A stretch of 64,000 nucleotides of DNA from Fasciolopsis buskii (lineage: Eukaryota > Platyhelminthes > Trematoda > Plagiorchiida > Fasciolidae): positions 91,702-155,701 of the forward strand of contig LUCM01008823.1 of the NCBI GenBank assembly GCA_008360955.1. Reading direction: 5' to 3'. A program made the position numbers and the translations under genes. Every line of letters starts with the position of its first letter. Positions within the stretch are counted from its first letter, which is position 1. The notes under the pieces were generated by a model. The model saw only the letters and a list, made by a program, of their open reading frames with translations. It had not been told where the DNA came from and ran no database searches. Shown one piece after another: positions 35,896 through 48,300 of this stretch.

Positions 35896-37029
35896 TGCCG
35901 TAAAATCGCGATGATTAGCTATTTTTAAGTACGATTTCGCTGATGCAACAGATATTGGGTGGATCCACTTCCTAATAGCGGACGACTCGGTTTGGTTTCG
36001 ATCTAATGTAGGCCAGCCATCCACGGTTTAGCACCTCATACCCTCGAATACCTGAGTAGCGAGTGTGCGCAGAACATCTGTTAAACATTTCATGTCTGCG
36101 CTATATTCACGACTCACTTCAATGTTACTCTTCTAAGGGTAGGATATCTCAAGATTTTCCCTCACTTTCGTGGCTGGTCGTCACCTTTTTGTCGATACTT
36201 TCCTACCAGGAATAAAATAAGCTGTTGAATTAACATTCATTCAGACAGTCAAGAAGGCGGGCTAAAAATTGGGATTACAGACTAATGGTGAACATTTTTG
36301 GCTGGTGTCTTATATCATGAAGATAGAACACTTCGAAAATAAACTTCAGAATAGAAAGCACCCGGTATTCTAGCCTGCTGTGCAACCATCTGTTTGCATC
36401 ACTGAATTACATCTCACAGTGCATGGAATCTCGCGGACATGCCTCCGTCACCTAGTCAGTCCAGTACCCTTTTACTCCTTCTTTTAGTCTGGTATTGTTT
36501 AGTGTATATCAGTAAAGTTGTAGTACCGGAGATCCTTTTTGAATTTGTACGCCATAAATAACGCCTTAGTGTGCCGACGTTATTATATTTCCAATAGTGA
36601 GAAGGTCACAAAATCGGCTGATGATTCCGAATTAAGCGCCGCGAACATGTAGCCTCAGCGCCTAGGATGTAATGAATTTTCATCTGACAAGCGGCCTCAA
36701 AAGCACATTACACGTCAGTCCGTAGACGGAATTGCGACTGGGCCAGTGTGACCTGTCTCCATGTGTATGAACGAGTTGCCCTTCGATCGTCTAACTGTAA
36801 GTGTCCTGGCTCATTGAGTCACAATGAAACCGACCGGCTATGCAAATTTCAGTGTTGCGAAATCTGATCAGCTTTTTCCTGCGTTCCCCATACCCCTACT
36901 TTGAACTGCAACTTGCTAGCGCGTTCTACTGTTGGTACTCCACATGCACGTGCACAACAAAATTGAACATGTTACGGACGGTAGATAACTAGCAGCTGTG
37001 GCCGCGCGTATCCCCTTTAATATTGCGTA

Positions 37030-37077
37030 CTGAAATAATACGGTGAGATAAACACATTAAAAACATAAAACTGGTCT
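37030..37077 (+). repeat. 48-base direct repeat, copy 2
   Basis: The partner of the repeat at 35848-35895, about 1.2 kb away in the same orientation. Both copies end at TGGTCT, after which the sequences diverge. Confidence 0.85.
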
Positions 37078-40000
37078 CTTGTCCCCACGGTTTGCGAAGC
37101 ACTCGATTATCAGGGATTTTCGGATTTAAGGTAACAGAAAAATGAGGATTCATGCATTCTTGTCTGCAAGAGTAACAAACGATATTCTTGTTCATTCAGT
37201 TCCAATACGGTAACTTGTGATATAAGTAAATAATGAACAGTCATTTTACTCGTTTTATCCCCATGGAGTTGCTTAAAAGTGTGAATGAATAAAGGAACCA
37301 CCAGAAAAGGATTTAAGCTTGAAGGAACAGCAACACCATCCCATGCAACCTACAGAGTGCAGCCGAACTCAAGGAGGTCGTCGAAGCATCCTCGATCTGA
37401 TTTCCACAATGCGGAAATTAAAACGGTTATTTTTAAGCATTAATCAGTGAACCCGTCATAAATCACTAAAGTTGAGCATAGCCGGTCTCTATTTCTATAA
37501 CAATATCGTAAACAATTATATGCAAGTAAAATACCTTAGAAATGTAGAGATCTTAGCGTGCAAAGATTTTTTAGCCTAGAATAATTTAGGTCGTGCATGT
37601 TTCAAATCCTACTAACAAGGAGCCCGTACCAATCTGCTTAATTACCGGCGAATAAAAAGGGTTGCTTTCTCGCACCCCGATTTAGATGGCTTTTATCTAA
37701 ATACGGACGTTATAAGGCTTTTCTTTTCAACCTATTCGCCCGAGTATCACTACCCAGAAATTTGCAACTGGGCTGAGATCTATGGTCAAGCGATAATTTG
37801 ATGCCATATATTCCAGTCACATGTAATTGGCTTTTTAATCTAAGGCGTTTGCGTTGCGTCGTCCACATAGTGTGAAAATATGCTATTCTGTGTTTTGCAG
37901 GCCGTCCCACTTTTATGATCGACTGCAATTTGAATTTTGTTCAAACCGGTTGAGGTAATCCTAATAATTGCCATTTATTCCTCTCTTCAACCACAAACGC
38001 GTTGATAGTATATGTTCAATGCATGAAGGAGAAACAATGGTTGTGCTCGAAGTAAATGAATTTCTCAAATAAATTACAAAATGGCGACGAATACCTGGTT
38101 ATCAAAGGGATAAGTAGTATTTTTGGCGGCAGAACCAGCGTTGCGCAAACGGATGTATCGATGGTTTATTGACCAAAGTGCATTTCATAAGGCTTATTGA
38201 AATACAATGATGTGGGTAGAGGGGAGCATACAACTAGCTACAGTCACGATGTGAAATATCATGGGAGAACTGAACAAGATACTCTGGGAATGGATTTAAT
38301 GTAACTGGTGGGAATCAAAACACAACGAAGGCACATTTACGTTATCAAGTCTATGAGTGAAGAGATAAGAGTTTCAGTCAGTTTACCCAGGACACAATCA
38401 CTCCGCGGTTCCTTGCGAAAATGGTCAAATTATAAGACCCAATAATCAAAACGAAATCATGGGCCAGTCTACTGGTAAATCATGAACAGTATGTGCATAG
38501 TTCCTCAAGTTAGCACCTGGGTTTAGTTTTCGTTGTCGACCACAGAAGAAGAGGAAATAGACTTCGGAGTTCAGTTCCAAAATTTAAATTCTCAAAACAC
38601 CCACCGATAGCGTCAGCATAACAAACAATTGAAGATTCCAAAACAACCCCAGCATGCTGCTCACCTGAATATCCACGAAGCCCAAAAAACAATAAAACCC
38701 CTCTAACTTAGCGATACAATAAAGCGAGTAAGATAATTGGGAATACCAACGTTACAACCATTTCCAGATTGTATACGGGTTTGGCAGCACCACTTGTGAA
38801 TGGCGGAGTTTGTAACGATAAAATGAACAAGATACAGTCTGACCCCTGAAGACTAGTAAAGTGCAGTGAAACTAGGTCAGTAGAAGAATAGTCTACCATA
38901 CTAACGAAAACAATAAAATATTTCTCGTAACACTGGAAAGGCTTAACCCAACTAGCACCAAAGTTACCTGCCTTTAGGGATTGCGAGAGCGACAGAACCA
39001 CTTAGACCATCGGCTGTTAGAGGTACTTCCCCAAATCATGTTATTGCTACTTGGGAAGTTGATTTAGTGGGGCTGGTTTGCCAAATAACTGTCCGTCACA
39101 TTTCTAAAGACTAATGATGAATCCTAGATACTACTCTGTTTACCAACTTGGGGTCACTTGAAAAAAGTCAACTATCAATGCAACTAAATCGAGGAGGAAC
39201 GATTTAATACCAGAATTATCGTCATTAACCTGATGGAATTACTGCTCCGATGCATTTTCAAAGTCCATTCTAGCTTGGCCGAGGAACTATGAAATCTCAA
39301 AAATAGAGTGGACGTAAGTTCGTCTGTAGGTCCTAAGCGAGCAAGTGTTTGTTGCTAAACCGAGGAATGGAATAATTCAGAGAACTGTAAAATGTTTGCT
39401 CATGCCCGGTCATTGACAACATGCCTGTTTATTCTGACGGGCAAACTCCCACGGCCATAGGAATCGACACAAAAGTTTAACCAAGCACAAACTGAAGTCA
39501 GTTTCACAGTTGAAAACTTAGACGGACAGGGAAGTATGCCAATTTCTCCAGTGTTCTATCACTTTCGCGAAAACAAAACCCAGTGCCCGCCCTTACACAT
39601 ACTATGAAAAGTTTTCCTCAGGAGGAGCAGTGACTAATGAATCAGAAAATCTCGGTCAAATACTTCTGAATAAGTGCCATCTGGAGTATCCTACACAGAA
39701 TAACAGAACAGTAGTCTAGATAGAGGGTACTGGTAAAGGCTTTTAAGAAAAAGGAACGATAAGTTTAAGCCCTATCAAAGGACAGAAAGAGGCGAATTAG
39801 TAGAACGGTGGCTAAGAAAAACCATAGATCACACGTTTCCTTCTGCTTTACTGTACGTCCATTTCCTCAGATGGCCGATTAACTGAACCAGCCTCAGAGA
39901 TAAATTTCCCGGCCTCAGTTCCTCAATTTCTGCATACCCGTTCTTGTTAGCCAAGTTGTATCTGTGAGATTGCAGGGTGGATATCCAAAAGGGTGAAAAC

Positions 40001-43000
40001 GTACAACCGGAACCGACTTAAGGCGGGAAAGAAGAAAGTCAGTATCACTGCGATTACAGTGCGCAGCTCCGACATCGGAAATCGGGTAAAAAATACCCCA
40101 TCCTAGTATTTTACGAGGCCTCAGCGGACTCACCGAAAATGAGTTCGCAAACAAAATTTGACAGCCACAAAAGCTGTAGCCCTGAAACGGAGAAGCCCAT
40201 TGGTTTCGATTCAGAAGCGATTCATCAGCTATGTGTACCAGTCCTGGCCACAATCCGAAAGTGAATCACGAACTCAGGATGACCCGACATTTGACTCACT
40301 AGCAAAAACGGAAATGAATAACCCATCATTCCCAGTTAGTATCTTCCAGCTGGTGCACCGTAATCATCGTTGACTTTGAGGATGATTCGTTTCTCTTCCT
40401 CAACAGTTGTGTTCAAATAGTTCAAGGTAGAATTTTTATTGAGACTGTCGATAACAGCTCTATGGTTTTACCTTTTGTTACCAAGTATTCTGCTGTAAGC
40501 TGACTAGACAGCCAGGAACTGATGTTTTTTTCCATCAAGCCACCCGGATGTTCAGCGGGATTCGCAAGAAAGGGGCAACACTGCAACATTGGCCGGCAGT
40601 TTTTAGTAACTCATAAAGCATAGCAAGGTACCACTCGCCAAACCATAGCTACCTGAAACCCAGTAGACCTCTTTTCTCCATTATGACAAGAAAACGCCTC
40701 ATTTAGCGTCAAAAATAGAATGGCTTCTCAACTCCTGATATCAGGCCGCATCAGAACTCGCGGTTTCAAATGATTTTTGATAGGTTTACAATACATAGTC
40801 CCTTGTCGATAATAAACCAACATAAACGGATCAGGGGCTTAAGGACCGCTAGAAAACCGTTGTGATCAAGAACACCGCATTTCTCCCTAAATACTCCTCG
40901 GCTAGTTTTAATTTTCAAAGATCTCCCAACATTTCGTGCATTTCCAAACCGAGAAAGCTTTCGGCATTTTCTGCACCGGAAATAAAATTCCTGAAACCGC
41001 CAGAAATGAAAGTAGATGTACAATTAATGGCCATGCAGCTTTCAGCCTAAAAATAACTGGGAACAGTCACTGCATGATATTTACAGACATTCTTGCCACC
41101 ATTCAGGTGAATAACGAAAGTGACCAACGAGCTTCCTCCAAAAGCCGCAGAAATACTTTGCGCTGGCATGTCTAAAGAACAACTTAGCTGAAGAAACGAG
41201 CACAATAGTTTCCCGTACTTCCGCTTCATTTACTGCGTAAACGATGGTCAGTTGCACACTTTAGTCAGGACTAAGTTGGGAACTGTTTGGCCATTTAGGA
41301 AAGAAATTTATCTAATACGACTACTGATGTGGCCGTTCGAGAGAGATTCCAAAATGGACTTACGCACGTCCCGTCCGTGTTTGCAATGGAATGATAAAAA
41401 GACACAAAGACTCATAAGTCGTGCTTAAAGGATGTCAGATTTGGCCCATTTGAGAACAGCACTAGTCCTGCAACGGAGTTAAAGTACGGTCACACTCCGA
41501 TGAGGAGCGCTCTGAATTATCGTAATTTTAACCAGGCTGGTGGCTAAGGTTCAGCCTGCAAATTTGCGCACTTCTATCCTCCCAACCTAAAGTGGTTCGT
41601 CATTATTCTTCTGGAGTAAACGCCAAGCACCGCTTCAAACTTCCTTATTAGCGAGGATAATGCCCATTAGAGACAGATCACCTGTCTTGGGACCTTTAAA
41701 AGTGTTTTACTTGTAACTTCTTTGTTGACAATCCTAGTGATATCTGCAGTTGAACCCAAGACCATTATTGGGGGTAAAATAAATTTGTTTGAATCAACCA
41801 TAGGTTTGTGAAAACTGCGATCATTTGGTGGCAATCATAATCATGAATCTGCTTTATTTTATTGAGTGTACATAAATAAACGACCAAGCGAAAACTCATT
41901 TGAGTCCCAATGTGTACTCGAACGCCTAATTCATTTTATCTCAGATCCATCGATATCACCGTTCAGCAATAAATATCAAAACAAGCCCCACTGACTGCTG
42001 CCTTTCTCCGAGGTCTGTAAATCGTTATAAAGAGAAAGAATATGCAGGGTAAACAGGAGAAGGAGCGTCAGTGACAAGGACAGAAAGGAATCCCGTAGTA
42101 ACAACCACGCAGATGTACAAAGCTGACTCGACTGAAGTGGCAAATCCGCCACTGATCACGGTTCACGGTTTCATAATTCAGTAACTCCAGCCAACTGGCT
42201 GACAGATTTTTCGACACCTAGCCATGAGGATGTGGGCTAATTAATTTACCTAAGTTCACTCTACATTTTGTCTTTCCACTATGGCAAGTCTTCTCGTGAC
42301 CTCCATTTCATTCTTTGCAGGCTTACAATTTATGAGATTGCCTTGGGGTCTAGCTGCTGAGCAAGATGACGATTAGTGTCCTCAAATAAAGTCACTGGTT
42401 CCAACAAGAACCTGTCCACAAAGCTCTAGGGAGTCGCTAAGTGGAGATCCATCTGTTCTAACCATTTATTCTTCCACTCATTTATTTTCTATTTTGGTAA
42501 TAGCTCAAGTCCATGCCATGCGATAGGATAAGGAGATTACTTCATCCACCGAATGACCAACCAATTTGGACTGAGTATGTTCATTCTTGTAATTTGCACA
42601 GTTTGCTCACTCTATGTATTAAAAGCTCTAAGACAGGATCCTCAAAGCAACTACACTTTATCTGATCCAAGTCACTTGGGTTGTGTGCCATGTGGGTGTG
42701 AGGTGGATGAAATTTTATCTAGGCAGTTATAAACGGTTTATTTTAAGACCAGTAGTTTATGTCTCTTACGAGCTGGCATCAGGCCATTCCATAATTTGCA
42801 AACGTTAATAAGATAGTGATGTCCTCTGTTTTGTAGCTACCTCACAGCACCGTCCACTCAAGTACAACTAGAATTAATAAAAGGTCAGCTACAAAGTAAT
42901 TAGTTGAAAAAAATTATAGGAGGAAAGATTATGAATACGGAAAATGTCATCGACTTCGACATTAATTCATATCGCCGAGGTTCTCCAATAATCGCACTGG

Positions 43001-43499
43001 GAACCACGTGGGTTTCAGTCTAGCGGTGTACCTGGATTTACAACAACCAGCTAACTAATTGAGGTTCCCCTACTTTTCCACACGTGAATGACTGATCATC
43101 TCGACTTATCTTCCATCGGCATCGGGGAGCAGGGTGCAACAAGGCAGGTATTCCATAGGCATGAGCAAAACATGGCCAAACTCCCTCCATCCCTTTGTAT
43201 TCAGTGCCACTTTTGGATTTTTAACCCTTAGGAGCACAACCTTAAAACGATGTCTGAACTAGTGAGGAAGACCCCTCACGACAATATACCAATGACTCGA
43301 AGGAAACAGTATGCATACACAGAGATAATTTGCATATTCCACGTTCTTATCTGCTGTTTTTCTACGTCGTATACTAGAATCGACCTTATTGATGTTGTGC
43401 AAACCCGATCGTTGATCAACAACCGGATATCACACTGACGCCACGGATGCTTTAAAGTGAGAAATGCCAACCAAAACTTCTGTATGCGCGAAGACAGTT

Positions 43500-44400
43500 C
43501 ATCCGATGTTCGACTGCCTGCTTAGTTGAAAGTATCTAGATAATTGAACATACCCCTGGAAGAACAAGCGCATAGTCTTCTTCGTGCTGCCTGGAAAGAT
43601 TTCACTGTTGCTATTCCCACAAGACGATAGGACGATCTCCATAGGCATCTCAATAACAAAGTTAAAAAGAAAAGTTGAAGTGGAAAACAATGATGAACAC
43701 CAAATATCCTGGTGAACTCGAGAGAAAGATCGCTGTAAGCACGAACTCGGCTTCAGTTATACGAATACAGATTGGAGAATTTTTTTGGCACAATCTCTAA
43801 GGAGCGGCAGCGCCACAGAACGGCACGATAGACTGAACTAAACGCCGCTTTCAAATCAAAAAAGACAAATATCGTGTATCCATGGGACATGTGACTACGT
43901 TCTTTGAGCTGTCGCAAATTGAAAATATGGTCAAAACAAGCACGACTGGGACCGGAATCAGGTTGGTTCGTACGCAAACTCCGTTTGCCAGTACTGTGGT
44001 TTTCACATGTGTACCTAACACCTGTCTTGTGAACGGGTAAAATCATAGGTTCACATTAGTTCTCAGTGATCTGCCCTCTCCGTATACTGATTTACGGAGT
44101 TTTGTTAGCTTCCATATCAGCAGTGCCCCGCAGTCAGTGAAGACAGGCGGGAGCAGCCCGTCTATTTCAGGTGCTTTAAGATCCATCTCACTGATGACTT
44201 CCATCCTTGCTAAAGGGCTGACATCTGCCTACATCGCATCACTTGCAGCCATTACCGGAAGCTAGGCAGCAAAATCAGCCGAGATAAACTAATTCACAAT
44301 GCTGGCTAGAAACAGTATGTGATCGGAATTAACCGACATGAGGCCAATGTCGCAGCGAGCGGGATGGACTGACTTCCCGCAGAACTGGTTGCTGTAGACC
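43500..44400 (-). mobile_element. RTE-like reverse transcriptase fragment, minus strand, decayed
   Basis: On the minus strand the blocks run in the normal order of an RTE-like polymerase. EVISEMDLKAPEIDGLLPP (about 44205) is the GPDGLPP-type block. It is followed by ALLIWKLTKLR, then NQPDSGPSRACFDHIFNLRQ (about 43965) and VFFDLKAAFSSVYRAVLW (about 43865). GVHHCFPLQ (about 43700) and FLFNFVIEMPMEIVLSSCGN (about 43660) follow. The YADD block is not found, and stops and frameshifts are frequent. It is an independent, more diverged copy than the 1890-3700 element and lies in the opposite orientation. Confidence 0.8.
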
Positions 44401-45194
44401 GAGGAAGCCACATAGAGACAACGACCGATGCAGGCTCACAGTATTCCCCAACTTCCTGCTATGATCACTTTCGAACAGCGAGAATTTGCGCTGCGAAAAC
44501 AAGCTGTTTCAGATTCTGGAACACCTTTGATAGACGGCCCTCAGCTCCAGTCACCATATCATCGAGGTCCTCCCGACACCCGAAACGAAGATAAAGCACT
44601 CAAGGAAGCCTAACTTTGTCGCAAGAATTTGTTGCTATTATTGATTCTGGTCACACACGGATCTCTAATGATCAAGCAACATTCTATCTACCCCGTTTTG
44701 ACGCTTTCTATCCATAGGAATTGACTTGCGTTCGACCCGTTAGAATTTCGCTTTCACACTCGCTTTATCAGAACCCATACCAATATAAAGAGGCTGATAC
44801 TTTAACTTAGGTCAGTTGTGGAAAAAATTGAGGCTCTTCGTTTTCCTATCAAGATCTGCAGCATTAGTTATCCCATTATGGAATACAATAAAGGTTTTCG
44901 CTATGAATTCTATATAACTGGGATTCTACATCATTTAATCCACTCTTTGTTAGAGGTCAGTGAAACAGCCATGACAAGTCTGGAATCAATAATAGCAGAG
45001 TGATAGCCAATGTAAAGAATTTTATAACCAGGAATCTCTCGGGGCTGGATGGAATTCAAACATTATCCCAAATCAGCATATCACGGCTGTCTTGGACCTA
45101 CTATAGATCGTTTGGACAAATGCGCCCCATAAAATAAAGTATCTAGCTGATGGACACTAACGAAATTTAGTCCTGTGCCCAGGAAGCCAAACCG
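44401..45194. other. Flank of the minus-strand RTE-like fragment, nothing recognised
   Basis: A plus-strand frame of 61 codons (44428-44613) has a charged, exon-like composition but no known motif. It may be the reverse of an RTE linker. Confidence 0.35.
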
Positions 45195-45350
45195 TTAACT
45201 TCGTCCCTTATTATGTAATCCCACCACCGGTCAACTTCCCCACTTAGCAGCCCTCTGCTGGCCGCGGCCCCTTCCCGAAAATTGATGCACATTGCTGTTT
45301 CGTTAATAAAGGAGGTAATAAGGTAAAAGATATTGCACTTTTCTGATCCT
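45195..45350 (+). mobile_element. SINE-like tail unit
   Basis: The tail TTCGTTAATAAAGGAGGTAA (about 45299-45318, followed by TAAGGTAAA) resembles the tail of the tRNA-derived unit at 10675-10850. The preceding CCTCTGCTGGCCGCGGCCCC region resembles its GGGCGCAGTTCCTCTCGGCC part. The tRNA head is not clear. Confidence 0.4.
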
Positions 45351-48300
45351 TCGTTGGTATCTGGGGCCACTAACAGTTTGCTATAGTAGGCGGTTAAAGC
45401 ATAAGTTTCAGTTTGCCTTGGAAGCCCTCCCTTATGCTTCCTTGGCCGAACTGGAAGACCTTTTAATGTATTCCTTTATGCACTTAGTAATCTACTTAAT
45501 TATGTCAACAGGGTGATTATGGTGACAGTACAGCACAGCAAATGATTAACTTCATCTATTTACTAAGTTGAACGATGGTGTCTCCAGTATCCTCCGTTTC
45601 CACACCGAGATGCTCCAAAATACCATTTCATCTCCACCTTTTTGCAAATCAGCAGCTTATCAAAATGTTCTGACGAATTGCAGGTTAATTATGTGAAGCA
45701 TACCGTTGCCGGTACTTGATTTTCTAGCAGGTGGTGGCTTTAAAAGCAGTTTATTTGTTTCATTCTCTCACTGTTCTATGTTCTTACCGTTGTTTTCCGT
45801 CAATTGGTTTTATGACAGTATGGTAGTATTTGCCAAAGATGCGCCTTCCACTTGCTTGAAAAACTGACGCTTTAGTTCTACCTGTTGACAACGCTCCCAT
45901 CAGCGAAGTAACCCCAATTTGAACATGCACAATGCGTACCAGAGTTTATGGCCTCTGTTTTCTTATGGTTCAATATTGAGGTTAATGGAAATTTCTCGGC
46001 AGTCACTGGCGGGAGTTTTATACTCCTGTTTGACACGTTTCCGTTTTCCAGCCAAAGGATTTCACTATTCTAATAAGATGGGGCAAGGCAATACGCCAAT
46101 ACAGATTAAAACCTCACTCGCATATTTCTAGTTGAAAGACTGTTTGGATCTTTCTACATACACTATTTTAGTATTTCAATAGACTAAACTCAACTAATCT
46201 TACCTAATATGAACTTCTTTGATCATCAGATCTGAATACAGGTTCGCCTATTCTGACACGAATGGATAAGAATTATCAGTGCATTCGTACCTTGTAGGGT
46301 GCATTTTAGTCCTTCACTGATGAAAGGGGATTTTGAAAACTTGAGCAGTGCTTGCCCCTACCTCCGCAGTAGCTAACATGAAAAATCATTGTATATGCAA
46401 ATGCATTTATACATGTGTGGTTATTGTTCACCCATCCAGATAGTACCTCTGTTTAATAGTTAAGCTGGTGGCATTCACTCCTACTTCCTAAGGTTACCTC
46501 AGCTCAGCTAACAAAGAACTATCAGTAAGTTACTGGTGTGATTTGTTTGTGAACTCTTAAAGGAAGAGGTTCCATGTGTACAAGTAAAAGGGCGTTTGGA
46601 CAACAGTTCCTGCTACGCATACCTGACGAGCGAAAATAACCGCGGAATCGGTCTTGCGTTTCTGGGGCACTTTTACTCATTCGTCCATATACTGGATGCT
46701 TATGAGGTCGGAGCCGAAAATCCATCCCTGTGTTGGGTAAACCTATTTTGGATTGAACTGAAAAACTGAATTTTGCCGGTGCCACTTCTTCAACTTAACC
46801 ATACTCTGTTTTCAGTTCCCATTATGTTGGACACAGTTCGGAAGAGAAAAAAATTCAGAAATTGAGTCGCAAGTAAATTGTAGAATGTTATGCTGATATG
46901 TTAGCCAGTTGAAGTCGTGTTGAGAAAGATATATTAAGCCTTTTGCACATCGTATTCATTACAGTGATTCGGTACTTTTAGTAATTAGTGAAAGCCGCCA
47001 GAAATTTTCTCGGCTTACGACAAGGACAAACGAGCTCGGGCCATGACAATCTCTAGTCAACTTGGCATAATCGTGGTTGAGTTGTGTGGACGCTCTACAA
47101 CTTCGTTTTAAATCCGTAACAGATCGGAATGTGCATTATCTGTCAAGGTTAAAGGTTAGAACTGAAATACTGGATGCTTGGCATAAAAGATAAGTATACA
47201 TCTCGCCGTGTTTCGCGATGAATAGAGTGAAAGAAATGGAGTCACTGACAGCTTATATGAAACAGTTATGGCTTATTCTAAATAACAAAGCGTCATTGCA
47301 AGAGAACAGTGCTTAAGACTGTTTTCAGTTTATTGATACGGAATAAGCAGTTTCAAATACGCTCTCGATTTAAAAAATCTTTCAAACATCTTTGATTATT
47401 TGGTGGAATTGGTTTTAATAAGTTAAAACGATTTTTGGGTCTGAGGTTTTTTACTGTAAATATTCTCAAGTAAACTATGAAATAAAAATACCCCAACGAA
47501 AACCCCTCTGCGACCGCTTGTGATTTTGCTCATTTGATATCCACGATATTTGGTGAACTGCGGTTAATTTGAACAAAAAAACGTTTTCGATATTCCGCTG
47601 CCTTCTAATTTAGCATACATGGGGTCCGAGTTTCACTGAAAACGTTTTGTAAGCATTTAGATCTACACTGCACAAAAATGGAGGAAAAATTCTTCAGCCG
47701 AAATCCAGAATGTGTGTCCCGCAGCACCGGAGAGTTACGTGCTAACAAGATAGCAGCGCACAAGGAGTTACAGTGCAGTCAGATGCATAAAAACGTAAGG
47801 AATCGAAGATTTCAGCATGGAACACAGAATCAAAATCGACTCCATAAGAGACTTTTTATGGATGAGAAAAGAGTTTATATGTTGATTGGAATTCTTCGAC
47901 CTAGTGGTTGCAGATCTGTGATCTTCTATATTTCCTGTGTGATCTTCACACTGTTTGGTTTTTGGCATAAAGTGGCACTAAACGGCAGGGATGACAAATG
48001 GAGCATAAATTTATCAGATAAGTATTTCAAGCAACTATCCTGAAACGAAATTATTTTCACTAGTCGTCCGGTTGTTTTGATTTTGAGATCACTTACCCAG
48101 GAGTATGAAGCTGACATCACCCTTCCATCAGCAGCACACTAGCCGTGCCTCAATCGTGACCCGAACTTGCAGTGAATGAATCCCAGTTGATAAACTTAGC
48201 AACCAGGCTATCCAGACTGACCCACCCTTAAGAGTTTTACATTGCATGTTTGACAGTTTCATTGTTTTTTGTATCATCATCGACTGGTGCTGCCGATTTC

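Larger units (their letters stand above)
34535..43499. other. Long stretch without recognised genes
   Basis: It contains a TA-rich inverted repeat at 35338-35363, a 48-base direct repeat pair (35848-35895 and 37030-37077) and an ACAAT-type run near 35775. The frames at 39915-40253 (minus, 112 codons) and elsewhere have no recognisable domain. Confidence 0.4.

Noticed and set aside
47678..48043. 121-codon plus-strand ORF with ATG
   Set aside because: No domain, signal or family motif. The neighbouring sequence is AT-rich and an overlapping minus frame is also open. Chance is likely in 64 kb.
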